Source: Burkholderiales bacterium PBB3 (lineage in GTDB: Bacteria > Pseudomonadota > Gammaproteobacteria > Burkholderiales > Burkholderiaceae_C). Taken from it: 64,000 nucleotides of DNA. This document shows, piece by piece, positions 25,494 to 32,859 of the stretch. The stretch spans positions 62,001-126,000 of the forward strand of contig NKIK01000003.1 of the NCBI GenBank assembly GCA_002256115.1, in the 5' to 3' direction. Under the pieces are notes generated by a model. That model ran no database searches. It was not told the DNA's origin and saw only the letters and a list, made by a program, of their open reading frames with translations. The position numbers and the translations under genes were made by a program. Numbering within the stretch: position 1 is the stretch's first letter; the number at the start of each line of letters is the position of its first letter.

Positions 25494-25526
25494 CCCCTGC
25501 AGACTCCGGTCTTCAGGGGTTTTTTA
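25494..25526 (+). terminator. Rho-independent terminator after rpoH
   Basis: CCCCTG-C-AGAC, loop TCCG, GTCT-T-CAGGGG (25494-25519) is followed by seven bases, six of them T. It lies 46 bp after the rpoH stop and just before the Bug protein gene. Confidence 0.9.
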
Positions 25527-25547
25527 TTGCCGTTTAATGGGTTGACT

Positions 25548-26549
25548 ATGCGTTTCAATGCGCTTTCGCGCCGTCTATTTGCTCTTATTTTAGGAGCTGC
25601 TCCCGCACTATCCACGGGCTCAACGGCCGATTTGGCACGCAATCAAGCAGCGCAATGGCCCAACCGCCCCCTTCGCATCATTGTGGGCTTTCCCGGTGGC
25701 TCCAGCCCCGATTTGACCGCCCGTGCGCTGGCCGAGCCCTTGTCCAAGGCGCTGGGTCAGCCCGTGATCGTGGACAACAAGGTGGGGGCCTCGGGCAATA
25801 TCGCCGCAGACGCCGTGGCTAAGGCCACCGACGGCCATACGCTGGGGTTGATGATCAATGGCAACCTGACGATCGGCAAGCTGCTGAACCCCAAGCTGCC
25901 GTTTGACCCGCACAATGATCTCGCGCCCATCAGCTTGGTGGGTACGTCGCCCTTGGTGTTGACGGCACCGTCCAACGCCCCCGGCCGGACCGCGGCAGAG
26001 CTGCTGGCTGCGGCGCGCCAGGCCGGCAGCACCTGGAACTACGGCACACCGGGCGTAGGTACCGTGGGGCATTTGGGTATGGAGCTGTTAAAAGGCCGCG
26101 CAGGCTTAGGCGTCGTGCATGTGCCCTACCCCGGCTATCCGCAGGTGGCCACGGCGATGATGGGCGGCGATATCCAGCTCGCGCTGCTCCCGCCTGCACT
26201 GGCGCTGACCCACATCCGTGCGGGCAAACTGCGCGCCGTGGGCATCACCGCCAGCGTGCGCAGCAGTTTGGCGCCCGAGATTCCCAGCCTGGCCGAGCTG
26301 GGTGTGGTCAACCTGAATCTGGAAATCTGGAACGCGGTAGTCGCGCCCAGCAGCCTGCCCAAGCCCGTGGCGGCAAGGCTATCCGCCTTAATCAGCGAGA
26401 TAGTCCGCACGCCCGAGATGCGGCAAAAACTGCTGCAACAGGGCTGGACGGTGGCGGGCACCTCGGCCGAAGGCCTGGCCAAGCGCATGCAGGCCGATAC
26501 CGCCGCTTTGGCCGCGATTATTCAAAGCCAGAAGATTACGACCGAATAG
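25548..26549 (+). CDS. Bug-family (TctC-type) tripartite transporter substrate-binding protein
   Basis: Bug proteins are periplasmic binders of carboxylates and other small molecules, very numerous in Burkholderiales and often unlinked to transport genes, as here. After the signal peptide the mature part opens WPNRPLRIIVGFPGGSSPDLTARALAEPLSKALGQPVIVDNKVGASGNIAADAVAKA, which holds the family's first two loops. The start is taken at ATG 25548 (MRFNALSRR). A copy of the 38-bp repeat (25580-25617) encodes part of the signal peptide (GAAPALSTG). No TctAB membrane genes are present; the ligand is unknown. Confidence 0.92.
   Translation: MRFNALSRRLFALILGAAPALSTGSTADLARNQAAQWPNRPLRIIVGFPGGSSPDLTARALAEPLSKALGQPVIVDNKVGASGNIAADAVAKATDGHTLGLMINGNLTIGKLLNPKLPFDPHNDLAPISLVGTSPLVLTAPSNAPGRTAAELLAAARQAGSTWNYGTPGVGTVGHLGMELLKGRAGLGVVHVPYPGYPQVATAMMGGDIQLALLPPALALTHIRAGKLRAVGITASVRSSLAPEIPSLAELGVVNLNLEIWNAVVAPSSLPKPVAARLSALISEIVRTPEMRQKLLQQGWTVAGTSAEGLAKRMQADTAALAAIIQSQKITTE
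25580..25617 (-). repeat. 38-bp embedded repeat, copy 3, in a signal peptide
   Basis: Plus-strand TGCTCTTATTTTAGGAGCTG followed by CTCCCGCACTATCCACGG. It is read as ALILGAAPALST within the export signal of the Bug protein, in the same frame as in imuB copy 1 and in sco. Confidence 0.85.
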
Positions 26550-26554
26550 GTCGC

Positions 26555-27163
26555 TCAAGCGCCTTTGAATAGCTGCGCGATGTCGTCGGCCAACACCTTA
26601 GGCCCGGTGCCGTAGCGGGTGAACAGGCGCAACTGGCCCTTGGTGTCGTACACATAGCTGCCCGCCGAGTGGTCCATGGTGTAGCTGGTTGGCGTGCTGC
26701 CGTCCACCTTTTTGAAGTAGACCTTGTAGTCTTTGGCGAGCTGTACCAGCTTGTCGGGCGTGGCGGTCAGCGCCAGAAAGCTGGGGTCAAAATTGCCCAT
26801 GTAGCCCTTCAAAACCTCGGGCGTGTCGCGCGCGGGGTCCACGGTCACAAACAGGCCCTGTAGGCGCTCACCGTCTTTGCCCAATAGCTTTTTCACCTCG
26901 GCCAGCTCGGCCATCGAGGTGGGGCACACGTCCGGGCACTGGGTGTAGCCAAAGAACATGACGACGACCTTGCCTTTGAAATCACCCAGGTGGCGCACCT
27001 GGCCGTTGTGGTCGGTCAGCTCAAAGTCTTTGGCGTAGTCGGCACCTGTCACGTCAATGGACGCAAAGGCGGGCGCTTTGTCTGAACACGCAGTCAAAAG
27101 TGCCATAGCGGCCATGGATAGTGCGGGAGCAGCTATCACTTTAATAGCAAATCGTCTGAGCAT
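26555..27163 (-). CDS. SCO1/SenC copper chaperone for cytochrome oxidase
   Basis: SCO proteins deliver copper to the CuA centre of cytochrome oxidase subunit II. The 202-residue lipoprotein (LLTACSDK) has a thioredoxin fold with the copper-binding FFGYTQCPDVCPTSMAEL (two Cys) and a distant His in TMDHSAG. It is anchored in the inner membrane facing the periplasm. It is the last gene of the assembly cluster, 10 bp after cyoE/ctaB. The N-terminal signal contains a copy of the 38-bp repeat, encoding AIKVIAAPALS. Confidence 0.93.
   Translation of the reverse strand: MLRRFAIKVIAAPALSMAAMALLTACSDKAPAFASIDVTGADYAKDFELTDHNGQVRHLGDFKGKVVVMFFGYTQCPDVCPTSMAELAEVKKLLGKDGERLQGLFVTVDPARDTPEVLKGYMGNFDPSFLALTATPDKLVQLAKDYKVYFKKVDGSTPTSYTMDHSAGSYVYDTKGQLRLFTRYGTGPKVLADDIAQLFKGA
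27112..27149 (+). repeat. 38-bp embedded repeat, copy 4, in the sco lipoprotein signal
   Basis: Plus-strand CCATGGATAGTGCGGGAGCA followed by GCTATCACTTTAATAGCA. On the sco strand it encodes AIKVIAAPALSM, hydrophobic residues that serve as the core of the signal peptide. Confidence 0.85.
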
Positions 27164-27172
27164 GGCTGACTC

Positions 27173-28066
27173 CTAAATAAAGACGTAGTGGTCGATCAGC
27201 AGTGCGGCAAACAGCACGCTCAGGTGGATCAACGAGAAGCGGAAGGTGGCGCGGGCCAGCTCATCCGAATAGTTGGCGCGCAGACGCCAGGCGTAGCTGC
27301 AAAACCCGATACTCAAAATCACCGCCACCACCAGATACAGCCACGAGCTCATGCCGTACACAAACGGAAACACGCAGGCCGCCGCCAGAATGAAGGTGTA
27401 GAGCAGGATTTGCAGGCGCGTGAACTCGCTGCCATGGGTCACAGGCAGCATGGGCAGGCCGGACTTGCGGTAGTCCTCCACGCGGTACAGCGCCAGCGCC
27501 CAGAAGTGCGGCGGCGTCCACAGGAAGATGATCAGGAACAGAATCAGCGCTTCAGGGGCGACATCGCCGGTCATCGCGGCCCAGCCCAGCACCGGCGGCA
27601 TGGCACCCGACGCGCCGCCGATGACGATGTTCTGCGGCGTGAGTGGTTTCAGAATGACGGTGTAGATCACTGCGTAGCCGACAAAGGTGGCAAAGGTTAG
27701 CCACATGGTCAGCGGGTTCACCCAGCGGTACAGGATGGTGGAGCCAGCGATACACAGCACAGCTGAGAAGATCAGGGTTTGCGTGTCGGTGAGCTGGCCA
27801 CGCGCCGTGGGCCGCCACGCGGTGCGCTTCATCTTCGCATCAATGCCTTTTTCCACAATGCAGTTGAAGGCGGCGGCGGCACCAGCCACCAGGTAGATGC
27901 CAGCGCAAGCCACCAGGGCCAGGCGCACCTGCTCCCAGCTAGGTGCGCCGGGCACGGCCAGCACCATGCCGATCAGCGCGCAAAAAACAATCAACTGGAT
28001 CACGCGTGGCTTGGTCAACGCGTGGAACTGGAGCAGCACCGATGGCGGCGAGGTAGAGGCGGTCAT
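27173..28066 (-). CDS. ctaB: Protoheme IX farnesyltransferase (heme O synthase)
   Basis: This enzyme adds a farnesyl tail to heme b to give heme O, the first step to heme A. The 297-residue protein has about nine membrane segments and the prenyltransferase signatures [19 protein letters not shown] (NxxxDxxxxR type) and a second polar loop after [14 protein letters not shown] chose the ATG at 28066 (MTASTSPP), which overlaps the ctaA stop in an ATGA; the frame continues upstream only as a shadow of ctaA. It is also called cyoE or cox10. Part of the oxidase assembly unit ctaA-ctaB-sco. Confidence 0.95.
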   Translation of the reverse strand: MTASTSPPSVLLQFHALTKPRVIQLIVFCALIGMVLAVPGAPSWEQVRLALVACAGIYLVAGAAAAFNCIVEKGIDAKMKRTAWRPTARGQLTDTQTLIFSAVLCIAGSTILYRWVNPLTMWLTFATFVGYAVIYTVILKPLTPQNIVIGGASGAMPPVLGWAAMTGDVAPEALILFLIIFLWTPPHFWALALYRVEDYRKSGLPMLPVTHGSEFTRLQILLYTFILAAACVFPFVYGMSSWLYLVVAVILSIGFCSYAWRLRANYSDELARATFRFSLIHLSVLFAALLIDHYVFI

Positions 28067-29214
28067 GGGTTCAATCTCCGTGTCTGTGGCCCGGTTGCCG
28101 AATTGCTCAGCAGGGCTACCAAAATGACGACCAGGGCGCCAGCGCCGCCGGTGTGCAATACGGCGGCTAGCAGCGGCCAGTCCAACACCGCGTTGCTCAC
28201 GCCGGTGGCCAACTGCAAAAGCAAAACACCCAACAGGGCGCGCGATAGAAAGGGGAACGCCCGGCTGCGCCACAGCGCCACGCACAGGCCGCCCAGCGTC
28301 AGTACCGTGAGCAGCGCCAGCATGCGGTGCACTACATGAATGGCTGTGAGCGCAGAAAAAGGAATGCCCGAGCCATCCGCCGACATCCCCAGTGCGCGCC
28401 ACAGCGTAAAGCCCTGCCCAAACGCCATGTCGGGCCACCACTGGCCCTGGCACTGTGGAAATTCGGTGCACGCCAACACCGCGTAATTGGTGCTGACCCA
28501 CGCGCCGGATGCGGCTTGGATGACCAGCATCAGCAAGCCCAGCAGCATCCACGCGCGCAAGCCCTTGCCCACGGCAGTGGGCTGCGTGCGCTGGCTGTGC
28601 CGCGTCCATTGCACGGCCTGCACGGTGAGCAGCGCCAACAGCACATAGCCCCCCAGCAAATGCAGGCTGACGATGGCCGGAAACAACTTCATCGTGACCG
28701 TGAGCGCCCCGAAGGCACCCTGAATACACACCCACACCAGTGTGGCCGTGGCCCACCAGGGGTTGGGCGCAGCCTGGTTGTCAGTGCGGGTTTTGCGCGC
28801 ACCCGTGGCCAGCCACCAGCCCATGCCCGCCAGCACCATGATCAGCCCGCCTACGCTGGAGGCCCAGTAGCGGTGCAGCATTTCTACCCAGGCCTTGTCG
28901 TGCGTGACCGGCCCGGTGGGCAGCGCAGTTTGGGCGGCCGTGATCTCGGCGTGCGCGCCCAGTGGCGAGGCATTGCCGTAGCAACCCGGCCAATCCGGGC
29001 AGCCCAGGCCGCTGTCGGTCAGGCGCGTGAAGGCACCAAACATCACCAGATCAAAGGTCAAAAACAGTGTGACTAGCGTGAGCGCGCGCAGACGGTGCGC
29101 GGTACTAGCCTTGCGGTTGCGCAAGCCCACCCACAGCAGCGGCAACGCGGCCAGCGCCGCACCCACCATCAGCAGGCGCAGCAGCGGAGACAGGTCGTAC
29201 AAGGTATGGTGCAT
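28063..29214 (-). CDS. ctaA: Heme A synthase (COX15/CtaA)
   Basis: CtaA oxidises the C8 methyl of heme O to give heme A for aa3 oxidases. The 383-residue membrane protein has two four-helix halves; [20 protein letters not shown] early and HxxHR-type VHRMLALL late hold the heme-binding His and the conserved Cys pair. I chose the ATG at 29214 ([12 protein letters not shown]); the frame is open further, without family sequence. It overlaps ctaB by 4 bp and follows a thioredoxin-like gene after 35 bp. Confidence 0.94.
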   Translation of the reverse strand: MHHTLYDLSPLLRLLMVGAALAALPLLWVGLRNRKASTAHRLRALTLVTLFLTFDLVMFGAFTRLTDSGLGCPDWPGCYGNASPLGAHAEITAAQTALPTGPVTHDKAWVEMLHRYWASSVGGLIMVLAGMGWWLATGARKTRTDNQAAPNPWWATATLVWVCIQGAFGALTVTMKLFPAIVSLHLLGGYVLLALLTVQAVQWTRHSQRTQPTAVGKGLRAWMLLGLLMLVIQAASGAWVSTNYAVLACTEFPQCQGQWWPDMAFGQGFTLWRALGMSADGSGIPFSALTAIHVVHRMLALLTVLTLGGLCVALWRSRAFPFLSRALLGVLLLQLATGVSNAVLDWPLLAAVLHTGGAGALVVILVALLSNSATGPQTRRLNP

Positions 29215-29249
29215 GAGCAGAGAACGGTAAGCGGGTCGACGGCCAGGCC

Positions 29250-29954
29250 TTAACGGCCGCCCTTGTCCCAGAATGCGGACGCGCGCATCAGGCGCAACAA
29301 ATCTTGTTTGGTCTTGGCGGCCGTCGCGTTGTCCGACTGCGGTGGAAAGCGCATCATCCAATTGCCAATCGGGTCGACCAAGTACAGGTGTTCGTTCAGC
29401 GCGTGGCCTGCCTGGGCTTCCAGCCATTGGGACAGCTCGGCTTGCGGCACGCGCAATACGGTGGCTTCTTTGAGTGCGGGCAACAGTTGGTCAGGCACCG
29501 GGGCGCTGTCGGCAATCAGCCAGACCCAGTCCAGACGGTCCTTGTCTTTGCCCAGGCCCTCACGCAGTTGGCGTTGCAAATACAGATGGCGGGCGCAGGC
29601 ATCATCACACGCCGCCGCGGCTGTGCTCATTAGCAGCCATTGGCCTTTGAGCGATTTCAAGTTGACCGGCTGACCCTGCAAGTTGTGCGCGACGACGTCG
29701 GGCAAAGGACGCTGCGGGTCGATCAACTCGCCAAAGTTGCGTCGGCCATCCGGGCGCACCACGTAATAGGTGAAATACGACGCGATCACGGGTGCAGCAC
29801 ACACCAGCATCACCGCGATCATTTTCCAGCGCCCGGTGCGCGTGCGGCCCTCTGCGGGCTCGCCCAATTGCTCGGGCGCGGGCATGGAGTGGACGGTCAT
29901 TCCCAAGGGTTCGTCTTGGGCGGCGGGCTTGGCAGAGGGTGGTGCGCTAGACAT
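29250..29954 (-). CDS. Membrane-anchored thioredoxin-fold protein of the oxidase assembly cluster
   Basis: The 234-residue protein has a cytoplasmic N-terminal tail, one membrane anchor (about 45-65, MIAVMLVCAAPVIASYFTYY) and a periplasmic domain resembling SCO/thioredoxin folds: LKGQWLLMSTAAAACDDACARHLYLQRQLREGLG. The CDDAC pair stands where SCO proteins have CPDVC, so metal or thiol chemistry is possible. It lies between SURF1 (8-bp overlap) and ctaA, a place where Burkholderiales keep an uncharacterised oxidase-linked protein. A second chaperone beside the true Sco is plausible; no function is proven. Confidence 0.75.
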   Translation of the reverse strand: MSSAPPSAKPAAQDEPLGMTVHSMPAPEQLGEPAEGRTRTGRWKMIAVMLVCAAPVIASYFTYYVVRPDGRRNFGELIDPQRPLPDVVAHNLQGQPVNLKSLKGQWLLMSTAAAACDDACARHLYLQRQLREGLGKDKDRLDWVWLIADSAPVPDQLLPALKEATVLRVPQAELSQWLEAQAGHALNEHLYLVDPIGNWMMRFPPQSDNATAAKTKQDLLRLMRASAFWDKGGR

Positions 29955-30681
29955 GGCGTTTGGGCTCGTGGGAGCGTCGGTAAATGGGGCGAATGATTTG
30001 AAACCAGAGGGTCAACGCGGCGACCAAGGCGGCCAGCGCAAACCACTGAAAGGCGTATCCGTAGTGCTTGTCCACGCCAAGGTTGACAGCGGGCCACGCA
30101 CGGCGCAATCCCTCACTGGGTGCACCGCTTTGCAGCACGGTCACCGCCATCAAGGGCAAGCCGATCTCAGCACGGAATTGCGCCAAATCGAGATTTTGCC
30201 GGATTGTGCCAGCCGTAGCAGTGCCGGGCTCAAAGAGCTTGGACGGCGGGAGGCCTATGCGGCCCTCCATCTCCACCGTGCCCGAAGGGGTTTCTACCTG
30301 CGGCAGTTGGGTGCGATTCTCAAAATTGCGGGGGGCCCAGCCGCGCTGCACTAGCACCGCGCCGCCGCCTTCCAGCACCAACGGGGTGAGTACAAAGAAG
30401 CCGACCTTGGCTTCCATTTGCCGGTTGTCCAGAAACACTGTAGACGCAGCGGCCCAGGTGCCACGCAAATGCACGCGCTGGTGCACCAAGGGCAGTGGGT
30501 CCGCCGCTTGGCGTAGCTTCGTGGCGGTCAGTGGCGTCTTGGCACCCTGGTCATCCATGGTCTCTTGCAAGGCAATTTTTTCAGCCGCGCGACGCAATTG
30601 CCAAAAGCCCAGCGAGGTGGTCAATGCCACCGTCAACACAGCGCCTATCAATAGGACTACCAACCGAATACGGGGATTCAC
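29947..30681 (-). CDS. SURF1-family cytochrome oxidase assembly protein
   Basis: SURF1 aids insertion of heme A into oxidase subunit I. The 244-residue protein has one membrane helix at each end (about 7-25 and 212-232) and, between them, the family signs LGFWQLRRAAEK, VHLRGTWAAASTVFLDNRQ, GFFVLTPLVLEGGGAVLVQRGW and the late YAFQWFALA. It overlaps the next gene by 8 bp. The facing gene on the plus strand begins only 15 bp away, so the SURF1 promoter must lie inside that small gene. Confidence 0.93.
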   Translation of the reverse strand: MNPRIRLVVLLIGAVLTVALTTSLGFWQLRRAAEKIALQETMDDQGAKTPLTATKLRQAADPLPLVHQRVHLRGTWAAASTVFLDNRQMEAKVGFFVLTPLVLEGGGAVLVQRGWAPRNFENRTQLPQVETPSGTVEMEGRIGLPPSKLFEPGTATAGTIRQNLDLAQFRAEIGLPLMAVTVLQSGAPSEGLRRAWPAVNLGVDKHYGYAFQWFALAALVAALTLWFQIIRPIYRRSHEPKRHV

Positions 30682-30696
30682 CAGATAATCCTATTC

Positions 30697-30918
30697 ATGA
30701 ATTACCTTGTTGCACTGGCCTTTGTGGCCATTTTGGGAAGCCTGGGCGCAGCGCTATTTTTCATGTTGCGCGGCGGCAATACGGCCGAGGCCAAAACCAA
30801 ACGCATGGCCAACGCATTGGCTTTGCGGGTGGGCTTTTCCGTTTTGCTATTCGTTTGCATTTTGTTGGCCTGGAAGCTGGGCTATATCCACCCTACCGGG
30901 CTGCCACAGGGCAAATAA
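30697..30918 (+). CDS. Twin-transmembrane small protein (DUF2909 type)
   Basis: The 73-residue protein has two membrane helices (about 3-23 and 46-65) joined by a basic loop (GGNTAEAKTKRMANALALRVG), the pattern of DUF2909 / twin-TM proteins found in oxidase loci of proteobacteria. It is the only plus-strand gene within the oxidase cluster. Function is unknown; a role in oxidase assembly or supercomplex stability is a guess from location. A bidirectional terminator lies 33 bp after it. Confidence 0.85.
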   Translation: MNYLVALAFVAILGSLGAALFFMLRGGNTAEAKTKRMANALALRVGFSVLLFVCILLAWKLGYIHPTGLPQGK

Positions 30919-30951
30919 ACCCGAGCCTGTTGCGCACTGCGCATCAGAATC

Positions 30952-30980
30952 AAAAAGGCACCGCAAGCGGTGCCTTTTTT
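30952..30980. terminator. Bidirectional terminator between the twin-TM gene and ctaE
   Basis: AAAAAGGCACCGC and GCGGTGCCTTTTTT form a stem with a two-base loop, with A and T runs on both sides. It should stop both the twin-TM gene and the oxidase structural operon ending at ctaE. Confidence 0.93.
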
Positions 30981-30997
30981 GTCGGGGGCTAATGTAA

Positions 30998-31879
30998 TCA
31001 GAGCCAGTAGACCAGGACATACAGGCCCAACCAGACCACGTCCACAAAGTGCCAGTACCAGGCTGCACCTTCAAAACCGAAGTGTTTCTCAGGCGTGAAG
31101 TGGCCTTTTTGCAGACGCAGCGTGATGAACAAGAGCATCAACATACCGACGAACACATGGAAGCCATGGAAGCCGGTCAACATGAAGAAGGTGGAACCAT
31201 ACACGCCCGAACTGAGCTTGAGGTTCAACTCGGTGTACAGGTGGTGGTATTCATAACCTTGCACACCCAAGAAGATCACGCCCAATACGACGGTGAGCCA
31301 CATGAAGCCGATGGTCTTGCTGCGGTTGCCAGCAATCAAGGCATGGTGGGCAATGGTCAGGGTCACACCGGATGTCAGCAGCAAAGCAGTGTTGATGGTG
31401 GGCAACCAAAACGGGCCGACCGTGGTGAAGGGCTCCACGATACCGGCAGGAGAACCCGTGACACCGGCGGCCACGCTGGGCCACACGGCCTTAAAGTCAG
31501 GCCACAACACCGCGTTATCCAGGCTGCCCAGTGCAGGCACAGAGTGCATACGCGCCCACCACAAAGCGGCAAAGAACGCGCCAAAGAACATGACCTCCGA
31601 GAAGATGAACCAGCTCATGCTCCAGCGGAAGGACAGATCGATCTTGCGACCGTACTGACCGCCTTCGCTCTCGGAGATAGCGTCACCAAACCACTGGTAC
31701 AAGACGCCCAGCCACCACAGCAGGCCAAAGACCAGGGAATACATGCCCCATTCGGCACCATTGACCCATTGGCCTGCGCCCAGGATCACAAAAAACAGGC
31801 CCAAGGCGGCCATAGCCGGGTGGCGTGAGGGACCGGGTACAAAGTAGTACGGGGTTGTGCCGTGTGTTGTTGAACTCAT
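30998..31879 (-). CDS. ctaE: Cytochrome c oxidase subunit III
   Basis: Subunit III (CoxC) stabilises the core oxidase and proton uptake. The 293-residue protein has seven hydrophobic helices with MSWFIFSEVMFFGAFFAALWWAR, HHALIAGNRSK and GFHGFHVFVGMLML, followed by the final AAWYWHFVDVVWLGLYVLVYW. It is the last structural gene of the ctaC-ctaD-ctaG-ctaE unit on the minus strand and ends just before a terminator. Confidence 0.96.
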   Translation of the reverse strand: MSSTTHGTTPYYFVPGPSRHPAMAALGLFFVILGAGQWVNGAEWGMYSLVFGLLWWLGVLYQWFGDAISESEGGQYGRKIDLSFRWSMSWFIFSEVMFFGAFFAALWWARMHSVPALGSLDNAVLWPDFKAVWPSVAAGVTGSPAGIVEPFTTVGPFWLPTINTALLLTSGVTLTIAHHALIAGNRSKTIGFMWLTVVLGVIFLGVQGYEYHHLYTELNLKLSSGVYGSTFFMLTGFHGFHVFVGMLMLLFITLRLQKGHFTPEKHFGFEGAAWYWHFVDVVWLGLYVLVYWL

Positions 31880-31932
31880 TTCAGCTCCATTCCTTCCAAA
31901 TTCTTGTCAATCCTACCCCGCAGACCGGGGAC

Positions 31933-32151
31933 TTATTTTGCAACCACCCAATTAACCAAACCAATCAGAAAACCTACCAGCAGCAGAGCTGCTATGACGC
32001 CCACCAGCATCACATGCAGCGGGTTTACTTTGGCCAGATCCTGCTGGTAACCCTGTTTGCTGCGAATACCCAAAAAAGACCATGCCACGAGCTTGATGCT
32101 GCGCACAAAACTTCCAGACTGCGCCGGTGCTGGAGACTCAAGCTCACTCAC
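31933..32151 (-). CDS. DUF2970 small membrane protein
   Basis: The 72-residue protein has one C-terminal membrane helix (about 48-68) preceded by KLVAWSFLGIRSKQGYQQDLAKVNPLHVMLVGV, the DUF2970 signature. The family is found between ctaG and ctaE in Burkholderiales. Function unknown, presumably oxidase-linked. Its start overlaps the ctaG stop by 4 bp. Confidence 0.9.
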   Translation of the reverse strand: MSELESPAPAQSGSFVRSIKLVAWSFLGIRSKQGYQQDLAKVNPLHVMLVGVIAALLLVGFLIGLVNWVVAK

Positions 32152-32744
32152 GACTGCTCCTTCGCGCCATGGTCTTTGACCACAGCCACCGGGGCAGGCG
32201 GCGTCTTGCCACCCACTTCAAAGAAGGTGTACGACAAGGTAATCGTCGTCACGTCTTTGGACAGCTTGGGGTCAATCACAAAGGCCACCGGCCAGGACTT
32301 CTTCTCACCCGGCTCCAGCGTGTACTGGTTAAAACAAAAGCATTCCAACTTGTTGAAATGCGGCTGCGCCTGCTGCGGTGCGTAACTGGGAATGGCCTGC
32401 GCGGACATACGACGGTTCTGAATGTTCTGGAACTCGTACATGACCGTGGTCAGCTCACCCGGATGCACTTTTACCGAGCGCTGCGCAGGTTTGAAATCCC
32501 AAGGACCGCGGCTATTGGCGTCAAATTCAATCGTGATCGTGCGGCTGGTGTCTACCTGGGTATTGGCGGGCAATGTGGCTTTTTGGCCTGTCACCGTCTG
32601 CTCACCCAAAGCCAGCACGTTGATACCGGTCATTTCACAAATCGCCCTGTAAATCGGCACCAGCGCGTAGCCGAATCCGAACATGGCCAGCGTGATAACT
32701 GCCAGCTTGCCGACCATTCGCGTATTTTCGCGCTTGAGCTTCAT
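32148..32744 (-). CDS. ctaG: Cytochrome c oxidase assembly protein CtaG (COX11 type)
   Basis: CtaG/Cox11 inserts copper into the CuB site of subunit I. The 198-residue protein has an N-terminal membrane anchor (KLAVITLAMFGFGYALVPIYRAICEMTG) followed by the periplasmic immunoglobulin-like domain with the copper motif KLECFCFNQ (the CFCF pair) and the final FVIDPKL.. TLSYTFF. I chose the ATG at 32744, which overlaps the stop of the 37-residue gene upstream (TGATG), so translation is probably coupled. Confidence 0.94.
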   Translation of the reverse strand: MKLKRENTRMVGKLAVITLAMFGFGYALVPIYRAICEMTGINVLALGEQTVTGQKATLPANTQVDTSRTITIEFDANSRGPWDFKPAQRSVKVHPGELTTVMYEFQNIQNRRMSAQAIPSYAPQQAQPHFNKLECFCFNQYTLEPGEKKSWPVAFVIDPKLSKDVTTITLSYTFFEVGGKTPPAPVAVVKDHGAKEQS

Positions 32745-32857
32745 CACTTGCCCGACAAAAGGACCATGCGGACCATAAAGCCGACAAAAAATGCCACGGC
32801 CACGGACGCCAGAATCAGGCCCGTTTTGCGGTTGGCTTTCTTTTGCTCGGGGGTCAT
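32744..32857 (-). CDS. Cytochrome oxidase small assembly protein (37 residues)
   Basis: Between ctaD and ctaG the minus strand encodes a 37-residue protein: MTPEQKKANRKTGLILASVA, then a hydrophobic helix VAFFVGFMVRMVLL and the end SGK. One basic N-terminal tail plus one membrane helix is the form of the small oxidase assembly protein seen between coxA and cox11 in Burkholderiales. It starts 2 bp after the ctaD stop and its stop overlaps the ctaG ATG, so it is tightly placed in the operon. It is easily missed because of its size. Confidence 0.82.
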   Translation of the reverse strand: MTPEQKKANRKTGLILASVAVAFFVGFMVRMVLLSGK

Positions 32858-32859
32858 GT

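Noticed and set aside
28327..29076. Plus-strand frame of 249 codons opposite ctaA
   Set aside because: Antisense shadow of the heme A synthase gene.
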